Origin: a virus
DNA: 25,230 nucleotides
IMG/VR virus record: IMGVR_UViG_3300009537_000159
Location: 1 to 25,230 of that record
Reading direction: 5' to 3' (one strand)
Shown in pieces: positions 15,075 to 20,854 of the stretch. Every line of letters starts with the position of its first letter. The first letter of the stretch is position 1. The translations under genes were made by a program, and so were the position numbers. Under the pieces are notes generated by a model. It did not search any database. It was not told where the DNA came from and saw only the letters and a program-made list of their open reading frames with translations.

Positions 15075-15556
15075 GCGAGGATAAATTCAACGAGCCGCTC
15101 GCGAGAATTTCCAAGGTTTCGACGGGCAGCCCGATTACCGCGGCCGGCTGGAACGCGATGGTAGACGCCATCAACCGGACAAAGGGCGTGCGCCCTCCCC
15201 AGCAGGCTCGCCGACCGGCACGAGCGCCGGCGGAGACGATCCTGTGCCGTTTGGTTGTTACGACCGCCGACACGGACGATAACGACGATCCGATAGAGCT
15301 CCGGGATTATCCGACCGTGGACGGGCAGGATGTTGTCGTGGGCGATATGATCCTGGTCTCACGAGACGATGACGAGGACGGCGTTTACGAGGTCGGAGAA
15401 GAGGGCGGCTTTTGGCGGCGCGTCTGGAAATTAACGCCAGAACAAGGGACCGACCCTGCCGCGATCATGGAGCAGGGACAGTTGGTGAGCGTTTACGACG
15501 GAGCAAGTTTCCCGGTGCTGTATATGGCCGGAATCGAAGCGATCGAGGAGGTGTAG
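15071..15556 (+). CDS. Putative tail-tip/fibre protein with phage beta module
   Basis: Encodes 161 residues from GTG 15071, overlapping the previous stop. The N-terminal helix (SPITAAGWNAMVDAINRTKG, about 20-39) resembles attachment helices of tail fibre proteins. After a Pro/Arg-rich linker (about 40-53) comes a beta module: VVVGDMILVSRDDDEDGVYE followed by GGFWRRVWKLTP. This is the VLVKDQ...NGIY...W-R pattern common in phage tail fibres. It is likely a small tail-tip or fibre adaptor protein. The very acidic stretch (about residues 68-76 and 100-108) is notable. It ends just before a GTG-start gene. Confidence 0.75.
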   Translation: MSEDKFNEPLARISKVSTGSPITAAGWNAMVDAINRTKGVRPPQQARRPARAPAETILCRLVVTTADTDDNDDPIELRDYPTVDGQDVVVGDMILVSRDDDEDGVYEVGEEGGFWRRVWKLTPEQGTDPAAIMEQGQLVSVYDGASFPVLYMAGIEAIEEV

Positions 15557-15557
15557 G

Positions 15558-16811
15558 GTGGCAACGAGATACTGGCTCGGGCAGGCGGCGGTGGTGGCGC
15601 AAGTGCAGACCGGGAGCATCGATACTCTGGACGGGACTCCGGCCAACAATACTTTCACCGTCACCATCGGGGGCGTGGCAGTCTCCGCCGTCGGAGCGAC
15701 AAATCCGACCACGACCGCAACGAACCTGCGCGCCTCGCTCAATGCGAGTACCCATCCGTATTTTGCCGCGATCACCTGGAGCGGGAGCGGCGGTAACATC
15801 GTCGGCACGGCCGACACGTCCGGGGTTCCATTCGTCGCGGCCCTGACTGTTTCCGGGGCCGGGACCGGGACCGTAACGGATTTCGCGATGACGACGGCGA
15901 ACTCCGGGCCGAACGATTGGAGCGTCGCCGCGAACTGGTCGGCGGCGACCGTTCCGGTGTCCGCGGATGATGTGATAATCAAGGACAACGCGGTAAACAT
16001 TTGCTGGGGCTTCGCGCAATCGGCCGTCGAGTTAACCTCGCTTCGGATCGACAAGAGCTATACCGGCATGATCGGCCTTCGCCGCGATCATTTTGCAACG
16101 TCCGCCGACGCGGAGACGCTCAACGTCGATTATGTCGAGTATCGCCCGACCTATCTTTCCATCGCCTCGACAACCGTCGCGCTCGGCGCCAACCTGGCGC
16201 CCGGAACGCCGACCGGATCCCAGCGGATGAAGATCGATCTAGGATCGGCCGTGGCGGCGACGGTCGATATTTTCGACACGGCGCAGGCATCCGCTGAGGC
16301 CGGCATGCCGGCGATCCGGCTGAAGGCCGCAAACGCGAGTACCGATATCTTCGTTCGGTTCGCGCCTGGCGGCGTGGGAGTGGCGGTCGATGTGCCTGGA
16401 GAAACCTCGACGGTGCGTAAGGTTTCGGTCTCCGACACCAGCACGGCCAGCCGCGTTTTCCTGGGCGCGGGGACCACGATAACGACCTGGGATCAGAGCG
16501 GCGGAGACAATATCCTTCAGGCTGCCGGAACGGTGACAACGATCACGGTCAGTGGCGGAATTTTGCTGAACGAAGGCGCCGCGGCGGTAACGACCGCGAA
16601 CGTTTACGGCGGAAATTTCGTTTCAAATTCGACCGGAACGATAACGACGCTCGTGCTCAATGGCGGCAACGTCGATTTCCAGAAATCCAATCGCGCGCGG
16701 ACGGTGACGACCTGCAACCTGACGCGAGGAGAGCTAAAAGCGAACGGGACGAATTTGACAATCACGAATCTGAACGATCCGGCGAACAACTATACGTTAC
16801 AGGTGGCCTGA
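15558..16811 (+). CDS. Large beta-solenoid-like phage structural protein
   Basis: Encodes 417 residues from GTG 15558, preceded by GAGGAGG within the end of the previous gene. It opens MATRYWLGQAAVVAQVQTGS. The N-terminal beta domain (about 20-110) contains NTFTVTIGGVAVSAVGATNP. A second region starts at NDWSVAANWSAATVPVSADD, a motif seen in structural proteins of uncultured tailed phages. The C-terminal half has many short Val/Ile/Thr strands separated by Gly/Asn turns (ITTWDQSGGDNILQAAG, TITTLVLNGGNVDF), consistent with a parallel beta-solenoid. It is a candidate fibre or receptor-binding part. No catalytic motif is seen. Confidence 0.8.
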   Translation: MATRYWLGQAAVVAQVQTGSIDTLDGTPANNTFTVTIGGVAVSAVGATNPTTTATNLRASLNASTHPYFAAITWSGSGGNIVGTADTSGVPFVAALTVSGAGTGTVTDFAMTTANSGPNDWSVAANWSAATVPVSADDVIIKDNAVNICWGFAQSAVELTSLRIDKSYTGMIGLRRDHFATSADAETLNVDYVEYRPTYLSIASTTVALGANLAPGTPTGSQRMKIDLGSAVAATVDIFDTAQASAEAGMPAIRLKAANASTDIFVRFAPGGVGVAVDVPGETSTVRKVSVSDTSTASRVFLGAGTTITTWDQSGGDNILQAAGTVTTITVSGGILLNEGAAAVTTANVYGGNFVSNSTGTITTLVLNGGNVDFQKSNRARTVTTCNLTRGELKANGTNLTITNLNDPANNYTLQVA

Positions 16812-17410
16812 TGGGCGCGTTACGTCGTATGGTTTTACGCCCGATCGGCGGCGGTATTACCGTCACAAGCTACAATTTCATTCAAAGCGATGCGCCGGAC
16901 AGCATAGCCGTTGGACTTCAAGGGCCGCTGTTCCGAGACACGTCCGCGAGCGATATAACGCGGGAAGTATGGGCGCGATTCAGTCGCCCGTTCAAGGCGC
17001 CGGATATCGGCGTCGTTTTTGGGCATGGGAAGGGTGTGGCGGTATATGGATTGATCATCGCTGACATCACTACTCCGGCGATTCAGAACAACTCCGGATC
17101 GGGGAAGGAACTGGGCATCAACATCGACATCCGGGGTGTTACCGTGGACTGGAATCCGGATGAGTTGACCTGGAATACGGCGACTGGAGATACCGAGAAT
17201 TTCGGGATCGGGTTTGGGTTCAATACGCAGGTTGAGGACGGCGCGTCGAAGAGCCTCTCGTTTTCAGGTGCATCCGGAATTGGGCTTTCGAGCTATATCC
17301 CCGTGAGTCCGATATACACATTACCGATTTATGGCGTGCGCTGTCGGGTCACGATGAACGAAGCGGACTGTACGTCAACGGTCAACTCGATCACGATAAG
17401 GTTCAAATGA
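16811..17410 (+). CDS. Beta-rich fibre-type protein with DNRLRE-like TWNT motif (copy 1)
   Basis: Encodes 199 residues, starting in a TGATG overlap. The N-terminus has an (R)-RMVLRPIGGG motif matched in the following gene (RRKVFRPLSGQ). The middle has VDWNPDELTWNTATGD, close to the W-E-TVTWN-(K/R)P signature of DNRLRE-type beta domains, which occur in secreted and cell-surface carbohydrate-associated proteins. The C-terminus (VRCRVTMNEADCTSTVNSIT) is again beta. The next gene is a diverged paralogue. A receptor-binding or fibre role is inferred from position at the end of the tail module. No catalytic residues are visible. Confidence 0.75.
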   Translation: MGALRRMVLRPIGGGITVTSYNFIQSDAPDSIAVGLQGPLFRDTSASDITREVWARFSRPFKAPDIGVVFGHGKGVAVYGLIIADITTPAIQNNSGSGKELGINIDIRGVTVDWNPDELTWNTATGDTENFGIGFGFNTQVEDGASKSLSFSGASGIGLSSYIPVSPIYTLPIYGVRCRVTMNEADCTSTVNSITIRFK

Positions 17411-18012
17411 GCGCGACGCGCAGAAAAGTTTTCCGCCCGCTATCCGGACAGCCATATCATTACTTTTCGGCGAACAATCAAGATCTTGTGCTGAACCAGG
17501 TGGATGATACGCAGCCGGATACTGTCATCAGTGGCGATTGCACCGCAATCCATTCGTGGTTGAGTCAGACGGAGCGGACGGTGTACGGTCTAGTTAAATT
17601 TGTGGAGCCCGAGTTATTTCTCGGCTACGCGCAATTTACGTTTGACATGTTTTTATCCGCGACATGGGCGCAGAACGACGAGGAATTTACGACGCTTGGG
17701 ACCGAAGCGGTTACGGCAAAAGTCTATCTGATGCTAGAAGGTTGGAATCCGGAAACGGTGACCTGGAACACGAAACCGGCGCTGCCAACTATCAGTATAT
17801 CGGCGACGTCCAGCTGCGATGAGGTCGTGTTCCCGATGACGTTGGGGGCTGTATTTTCGTGCGGATTTTATCCGGACCTGAATCCGGGCGAAATCGTGCA
17901 AGGTTTTCTTTTTTCAGTTGCCGGCTCCCCGGTTCCGCTCGGAGACAACACGCAAGAGATTTACTGGTTGCCGGACGTCGGATTTCAGGCCAGCATGCTG
18001 GCCCGTGAGTGA
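17407..18012 (+). CDS. Beta-rich fibre-type protein with DNRLRE-like TWNT motif (copy 2)
   Basis: Encodes 201 residues and begins in an ATGA overlap with its paralogue. Shared features are the Arg-rich start (MSATRRKVFRPLSGQPYHYF) and LEGWNPETVTWNTKPALPTI, which is an even better match to the DNRLRE-type signature than copy 1. The rest is beta-rich with aromatic residues (ELFLGYAQFTFDMFLSATW). It is the last gene of the structural cluster. A perfect 16-base palindrome lies across its last codons. A paired role with copy 1, for example as a two-part receptor-binding tip, is inference from tandem position. Confidence 0.75.
   Translation: MSATRRKVFRPLSGQPYHYFSANNQDLVLNQVDDTQPDTVISGDCTAIHSWLSQTERTVYGLVKFVEPELFLGYAQFTFDMFLSATWAQNDEEFTTLGTEAVTAKVYLMLEGWNPETVTWNTKPALPTISISATSSCDEVVFPMTLGAVFSCGFYPDLNPGEIVQGFLFSVAGSPVPLGDNTQEIYWLPDVGFQASMLARE
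17988..18003 (+). other. Perfect palindrome at the end of the structural gene cluster
   Basis: GGCCAGCATGCTGGCC is a perfect 16-base inverted repeat just before the TGA at 18010-18012. As RNA it forms GGCCAG-CAUG-CUGGCC. No U-run follows, so it is not a classical intrinsic terminator. It could be a factor-dependent terminator, an mRNA 3' stabilising hairpin or a protein site, and it marks the border between late and control regions. Confidence 0.4.
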
Positions 18013-18053
18013 CCGGAGGTGCCATCCACGCACGAAAACAGCTTAGAAATAAA

Positions 18054-18064
18054 GTGACAAAATA
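18054..18064. promoter_or_regulatory. Operator-like repeat upstream of the RHH gene (GTGACAAAATA)
   Basis: GTGACAAAATA occurs here, 26 bases before the ATG of the ribbon-helix-helix gene, and again exactly at 18241-18251 near the end of that gene. Eleven-base exact repeats in an AT-rich stretch of a GC-rich genome next to a DNA-binding protein gene are typical of an autoregulated operator. Binding is inferred. Confidence 0.45.
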
Positions 18065-18090
18065 GGCTCAAGTTTTGCGTGGGGTCGGAC

Positions 18091-18315
18091 ATGAAATCTC
18101 GCAGCCGCACGCGCGGGCGCCCATCGGTATATGGCGCGCCGTGCGTCGTAACTGGTCGCGTGTCACGAGTTGCGCGTGACGAGATCGACCGGATCGCGGC
18201 CACGACTGGCGTGTCTGTCTGCCGCCTTGTCGGCGATATTGTGACAAAATATGTCAATATGCAGACAACTTTTGTCACAAAAACTGACGAGAAGTGTCAA
18301 CCGGAAAAGCTGTAG
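18091..18315 (+). CDS. Ribbon-helix-helix (CopG/Arc-like) DNA-binding regulator
   Basis: Encodes 74 residues from ATG 18091, which has GGGG about 6 bases upstream; an in-frame GTG at 18079 would add four residues. The N-terminus is basic (MKSRSRTRGRPSVYGAP). A strand (VVTGRVSRV) is followed by two helices (ARDEIDRIAATTG, VSVCRLVGDIVTKYV), the strand-helix-helix order of RHH repressors, which bind DNA as dimers through the strand. The last 20 residues are polar. Operator-like repeats lie upstream and inside the 3' end of the gene. It opens the control region after the structural genes, so it may regulate the small-gene operon downstream or itself. Confidence 0.7.
   Translation: MKSRSRTRGRPSVYGAPCVVTGRVSRVARDEIDRIAATTGVSVCRLVGDIVTKYVNMQTTFVTKTDEKCQPEKL
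18236..18282. promoter_or_regulatory. Cluster of palindromic operator-like elements
   Basis: Three overlapping symmetric elements occur in the 3' end of the RHH gene. An inverted repeat ATATTG..ACA/TGT.CAATAT spans 18236-18260. The palindrome TTGTGACAA is at 18239-18247, and the perfect 13-base palindrome TTTTGTCACAAAA is at 18270-18282. The two cores share the form TTGTSACAA. They lie upstream of the small-gene operon and suggest repressor binding by the RHH protein. Confidence 0.45.
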
Positions 18316-18430
18316 AATCGTAAGTCTAATCCCCGTAACACATTAAATTATGTTACAAAATGGCACTGGACTAGCTATGTCTACTCATGTCCCGGTCCGA
18401 GGCGGTGATCAGGGCCGGGGCGGTGATCGT
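18316..18430 (+). promoter_or_regulatory. Non-coding control segment before the small-gene operon
   Basis: No supported gene lies here. The left part is AT-rich and contains the inverted repeat GTAACA (18335-18340)/TGTTAC (18351-18356), immediately followed by ACAAAAT, so GTTACAAAAT (18352-18361) resembles the GTGACAAAAT element further upstream. A promoter is likely, but no hexamer pair could be assigned with confidence. The right part holds GGCGGTGATC twice (18401-18410 and 18419-18428), 18 bases apart. Confidence 0.4.
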
Positions 18431-18436
18431 GGGCAG
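18401..18436 (+). repeat. Two tandem 18-base imperfect repeats
   Basis: The units 18401-18418 and 18419-18436 share the exact 10-base start GGCGGTGATC and several later positions. They sit just upstream of the first UNCG leader. They may be binding sites or a local duplication. Confidence 0.5.
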
Positions 18437-18476
18437 AGCTTAAGACGGCGCCTCCGGGCGCGGAAAGGGGTGGAAG
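18431..18476 (+). promoter_or_regulatory. mRNA leader with UNCG-tetraloop hairpin (copy 1)
   Basis: The leader carries GGGCAGAGCTT, then a hairpin GCGCC-TCCG-GGCGC (18448-18461) and GGAAAGGGG as ribosome site 8-10 bases before ATG 18477. In RNA the loop is C(UCCG)G, a member of the extra-stable UNCG tetraloop class. A second copy at 19251-19297 has C(UGCG)G in the same place and is identical at 33 of the first 38 positions, so loop type is kept while its free base varies. It is probably a translational control or mRNA-protecting element. Confidence 0.65.
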
Positions 18477-18752
18477 ATGGATCATCCATACGAGGAGTTT
18501 TGTCAGGATTTGGGGTGGAGCCGCGAGCACTTCGCGGCGACACTCCAGGAGGGTGTCGCGGACGTGGACGAGGATGGTCTGGCCGAGCGCGGACTGACCG
18601 CGCACGGACTGCTGGCATATTGCCGGGAGGCGTTAGGGTCCGCCTACCGGAAGGAGCTGGCTTACCCTGGTCTGTCGGACGACCGGCGGGCGGAGCTTGA
18701 GCAGCGGCTCGCCGATATTCGGGAGGAAGTCGAAGGAGGTAATCGTGATTAA
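18477..18752 (+). CDS. Hypothetical small acidic protein in a hairpin-rich tract
   Basis: Encodes 91 residues with the ribosome site GGAAAGGGG directly after the UNCG leader. The protein is acidic and helical (HPYEEFCQDLGWSREHFAAT, then RRAELEQRLADIREEVEGG). No family was recognised. The coding DNA contains several strong inverted repeats: 18520-18538 (GCCGCGA/TCGCGGC), 18538-18558 (CGACAC/GTGTCG plus two pairs) and 18587-18603 (GCGCGG/CCGCGC). The stop at 18750-18752 overlaps the next GTG start, which suggests coupling. A longer open frame from 18350 in another frame covers the same stretch but lacks a ribosome site. Confidence 0.65.
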   Translation: MDHPYEEFCQDLGWSREHFAATLQEGVADVDEDGLAERGLTAHGLLAYCREALGSAYRKELAYPGLSDDRRAELEQRLADIREEVEGGNRD

Positions 18753-19176
18753 ATTTTTTGGTCATTCGGAGTCAGTATGCGCTCGGTGCGCAGTCCGCGT
18801 CGTAATCTCGGACTGCGACGACACGTGCGAGATAGTGCACGGATATATCCGTGCGCTATCGTGTCGTCAGCCGGACCTGGACGTCGAAGAGGCCACGGAT
18901 ACGTCCGCGTGGCCGGACGAAATGTTCATCTGTCCCGAGTGCGGCGCCGCGCGTCACCTGGTCCCAGCTCGGACGAGCTGGGGTGATGTCTCGTCGAATG
19001 ATCGCGTCCTGACCTGCCCCACTGCCGGGGCACTCCGACGCCTCGCGTCGGGAGAAAAAACCGAACCTCCGGACACGTGGAGGTTCCGCCCCCACGTCGT
19101 CGTGCCGCTCGACGGCGGGCCGGGCTGCCTGAGGGCGACTCTCAGGCTCGATGGGCAAGGTTTCGAAGGGTGGTAA
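18745..19176 (+). CDS. Putative zinc-ribbon protein, or structured RNA with coding potential
   Basis: Encodes 143 residues from GTG 18745, which has a perfect AAGGAGG 5 bases upstream and overlaps the previous stop. Two CXXC pairs (VCARC near residue 12 and ICPEC near residue 63) would form a zinc ribbon. The remainder shows no known family and the last 60 residues look less protein-like. The DNA is packed with nested inverted repeats (see the adjacent RNA entry), so an RNA role is possible instead of, or in addition to, a protein. The ribosome site favours translation of at least the first part. Read as a protein, it is a small cytoplasmic phage protein of unknown function. Confidence 0.5.
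   Translation: MIKFFGHSESVCARCAVRVVISDCDDTCEIVHGYIRALSCRQPDLDVEEATDTSAWPDEMFICPECGAARHLVPARTSWGDVSSNDRVLTCPTAGALRRLASGEKTEPPDTWRFRPHVVVPLDGGPGCLRATLRLDGQGFEGW
18787..19147 (+). ncRNA. Candidate structured RNA: series of strong hairpins
   Basis: Stems read directly in order are: 18789-18817 (9 bp, CGCAGTCCG/CGGACTGCG); 18817-18868 (8 bp plus 13 bp with one G-U and a 6-base bulge, centred on GCACGGATATATCCGTGC); 18891-18914 (7 bp); 18963-18982 (9 bp, CCCAGCTCG/CGAGCTGGG); 19015-19032 (6 bp); 19033-19054 (7 bp plus 2 bp); 19063-19086 (8 bp, GAACCTCC/GGAGGTTC); 19095-19117 (8 bp with one G-U); 19127-19147 (7 bp). They abut with few unpaired bases and are followed by a terminator-like hairpin at 19166-19194. 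No known RNA family was recognised. It overlaps an open reading frame, so it may be structured mRNA. Confidence 0.45.
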
Positions 19177-19194
19177 CTAGCCAGCGCCCTTTTT
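19166..19194 (+). terminator. Probable intrinsic terminator after the hairpin tract
   Basis: AAGGG-TGG (19166-19173) pairs with CCA (19181-19183) and CCCTT (19187-19191), with a 3-base GCG bulge and loop TAACTAG. It is followed by TTT (TTTTT in all at 19190-19194). The stop of the preceding frame lies inside the loop region. The stem is imperfect and the U-run short, so strength is moderate. Confidence 0.5.
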
Positions 19195-19250
19195 GCGGCC
19201 GGCTGCCTCTCGATCAAAACGCAGGTAGTACCGCACCGGCAATCGGCCGG

Positions 19251-19297
19251 GGGCGGAGCTTGCGGCGGCGCCTGCGGGCGCGGAAAGGAAGGACGAC
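19251..19297 (+). promoter_or_regulatory. mRNA leader with UNCG-tetraloop hairpin (copy 2)
   Basis: GGGCGGAGCTT is followed by GCGCC-TGCG-GGCGC (19268-19281), then GGAAAGGAAGG as ribosome site and ATG 19298. It is the second copy of the leader at 18431-18476, at the same distance from a start codon but before an unrelated gene. An additional 5-bp hairpin CCGGC/GCCGG lies just upstream at 19236-19250. Confidence 0.65.
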
Positions 19298-19564
19298 ATG
19301 AACAGCCTAATCCAGTGCCCCGCGTGTCAAGCCGACGTCTCGGCTCTGGCGCCAGCCTGCCCGCGCTGCGGACATCCGGTCGCGGCGCAGACCATCGAGG
19401 CGACCGGGAAAAGGTGGAAACTCCAGCGGCTGCTGGCCTGTGCTGGGATCGGCATCGGGATATGCCTGATGGCCGAATATTGGGACGCCGGCGTCATCGT
19501 CGTGCTCATCGCGACCGCCGGCTATATCCACGCCCGAATAGCGACCTGGTGGCACCATGAATAA
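19298..19564 (+). CDS. Zinc-ribbon protein with two transmembrane segments
   Basis: Encodes 88 residues with GGAAAGGAAGG before the ATG, directly after the second UNCG leader. Residues 7-26 form a zinc ribbon (CPACQ...CPRCGHP). Two hydrophobic segments follow, about residues 44-60 (LLACAGIGIGICLMAEY) and 64-80 (AGVIVVLIATAGYIHAR), predicting a small inner-membrane protein with the zinc ribbon in the cytoplasm. Zinc-ribbon plus membrane-hairpin proteins are common in bacteria and phages without a settled role. Superinfection exclusion or membrane sensing are possible but unproven. Confidence 0.8.
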   Translation: MNSLIQCPACQADVSALAPACPRCGHPVAAQTIEATGKRWKLQRLLACAGIGIGICLMAEYWDAGVIVVLIATAGYIHARIATWWHHE

Positions 19565-19628
19565 AATTAGCATTAAAAATTCTTTTTTTTGCTTGCAAAC
19601 GTGGGAGCCCGGAATAGAAGAGCTGCCC

Positions 19629-19814
19629 ATGAACGAAAAAGAACATACGGCGCGGCTGAAAGTCTGGCTCGTTCTGCGAGACGACGAGGCCGCGGCGAAA
19701 AAGCTGGGGATGCGAGTGAGTTCTTTCCGATCATGGCGTCGGTTGCGCGGGATCGCGGGCGCCCGGAGCCAGGGGCGGCCGCTAAAAAAACTCAAGCCGG
19801 GAGCAAAAAAATAA
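19629..19814 (+). CDS. Small HTH-like putative DNA-binding protein
   Basis: Encodes 61 residues from ATG 19629 (MNEKEHTARLKVWLVLRDDE) with AGAAGAG about 6 bases upstream. An in-frame ATG at 19557 would add 24 residues but overlaps the previous gene and its N-terminus is encoded by a low-complexity AT-rich run. The sequence DDEAAAKKLGMRVSSFRSWR has the spacing of a helix-turn-helix with the recognition helix at VSSFRSWRRLRGI, and the C-terminus is strongly basic (GRPLKKLKPGAKK). It is probably a small phage regulator. Between 19560 and 19600 there is an A/T-rich block with an eight-T run of unknown meaning. Confidence 0.6.
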   Translation: MNEKEHTARLKVWLVLRDDEAAAKKLGMRVSSFRSWRRLRGIAGARSQGRPLKKLKPGAKK

Positions 19815-19825
19815 TGGGAGGAGCC

Positions 19826-20188
19826 ATGGCCGATACGGAGCTAGACGCCATCCTGGATGATTGCGAGGCGCGGGACGCGCGCTGTCTGGCGACCACGATA
19901 CGCTACCGAGACGACCAGGCCGCGCTGGCCCGGCTCACGCCGGCAGAGCAGCGCGTTGTCGCCGCGTACGCGAAGCGCTATCCCGGCCCGGCCATGACCA
20001 TGCACCTGGCCACCCTGGCGGCGCTGCCGACCGGCGATCTCCAGCGCCGCATCCTGGATCTGGATGCGTGGTGCGAGAACGTCCGGAGCGGGATTTTATC
20101 GCGCCCGCATTCGGGCTGGAGCCCGGCGGCGAAGCTCGTTTTCCTGGTGGATATCCGCCGGGCAAGAAAAGGGGGGCGGAATGAATGA
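19826..20188 (+). CDS. Hypothetical helical phage protein
   Basis: Encodes 120 residues from ATG 19826 with GGGAGGAG 3-4 bases upstream; the frame is open further upstream but without a ribosome site. The chain is largely helical (LTPAEQRVVAAYAKRYPG, then LQRRILDLDAWCENVRSG). The N-terminal DAILDDCEARDARCLATTIR contains two cysteines. No family was recognised and there is no membrane segment. It overlaps the next gene by 8 bases. Confidence 0.65.
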   Translation: MADTELDAILDDCEARDARCLATTIRYRDDQAALARLTPAEQRVVAAYAKRYPGPAMTMHLATLAALPTGDLQRRILDLDAWCENVRSGILSRPHSGWSPAAKLVFLVDIRRARKGGRNE

Positions 20189-20411
20189 CCAGGGCGGCTG
20201 GCGCAATTTGATCCTGCGAGCGCGGGCGGAGCAACCGACCATCCACCTAGACCTCAGCGGGGGGGCGCGTATCGCGGCGCGGCTGGAACTAGGAGGAGTG
20301 CAGATCTTCCCGCCCGGCGGAAATACGTTCTATCTGCCAGATCAACAGGCGCTGGAATTGGCCGATTGGCTGGTGTCGCACATGCGCGTTAAGCCGGTGG
20401 CGGAGAAATGA
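20181..20411 (+). CDS. Hypothetical small phage protein
   Basis: Encodes 76 residues from ATG 20181, with GGGGGGCGG directly upstream and an 8-base overlap with the previous gene. The middle is beta-rich (IHLDLSGGARIAARLELGGV), then a helix (DQQALELADWLVSHMRV). Proteins of this layout are common as small unnamed genes in phage early regions. No function is assigned. It ends 6 bases before the next ATG. Confidence 0.65.
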   Translation: MNDQGGWRNLILRARAEQPTIHLDLSGGARIAARLELGGVQIFPPGGNTFYLPDQQALELADWLVSHMRVKPVAEK

Positions 20412-20417
20412 GGAAAC

Positions 20418-20840
20418 ATGCAACTGGACTTTGGACGGCTGTGCGCCTGGACGGCTGGGGTGTGGCTTATTTGCGCCGGAACCATCCTCTCGTGCTGGTG
20501 GATTTTTTCGGTAACTGGACGCACATTTCCAGCGATCGATTCGGATCGTCCCAGCAACGCTGCTGCTTCGACCCCGACTGTCCCTGCCATTCCGCCTGCG
20601 CCCGCGCCCGTGCTAACGCTGAACGTTTCGGTGCTGCCGGGGAGTCCGCCGCTCGTGACGGTCGAGCCGCCCGACGCGGCGGTCACGGTAAACGTGGACC
20701 CGACGCCGGTAACCGTAAGCGTGGCGCCGCCGCGCGTGGACCTGCACGCGGTGGTCAACGTTGAAAAGGTCGAGGCAAAAGCCACCGTGCCCGCGGACGA
20801 GTACGGGGCGAGGATTCCAGCTCCTAAGGAAAATCCGTAA
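20418..20840 (+). CDS. Single-pass membrane protein with Pro/Val-rich exported domain
   Basis: Encodes 140 residues with GAGGAAAC before the ATG. One transmembrane segment covers about residues 8-31 (LCAWTAGVWLICAGTILSCW). The rest is Pro/Ala/Val-rich and beta-like (PAPAPVLTLNVSVLPGSPPL, VTVNVDPTPVTVSVAPPRVD), consistent with an extended exported domain. The residues before the second cysteine do not form a good lipobox. A spanin-like or other envelope role is possible but nothing proves it, and no lysozyme gene is nearby. Its position just before the recombination genes gives no clue. Confidence 0.65.
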   Translation: MQLDFGRLCAWTAGVWLICAGTILSCWWIFSVTGRTFPAIDSDRPSNAAASTPTVPAIPPAPAPVLTLNVSVLPGSPPLVTVEPPDAAVTVNVDPTPVTVSVAPPRVDLHAVVNVEKVEAKATVPADEYGARIPAPKENP

Positions 20841-20854
20841 AGGGGGACATACGA

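Noticed and set aside
18350-18700. 116-codon + frame containing GQSLRRRLRARKG
   Set aside because: The Arg-rich peptide also appears in a frame at 19077-19301 because both translate the repeated UNCG leader. There is no ribosome site, and the 91-residue gene in another frame starts properly after the leader.
20418-20840. Lipoprotein or Rz1-type spanin
   Set aside because: The residues before the cysteine do not form a good lipobox, and no endolysin or holin gene is adjacent.
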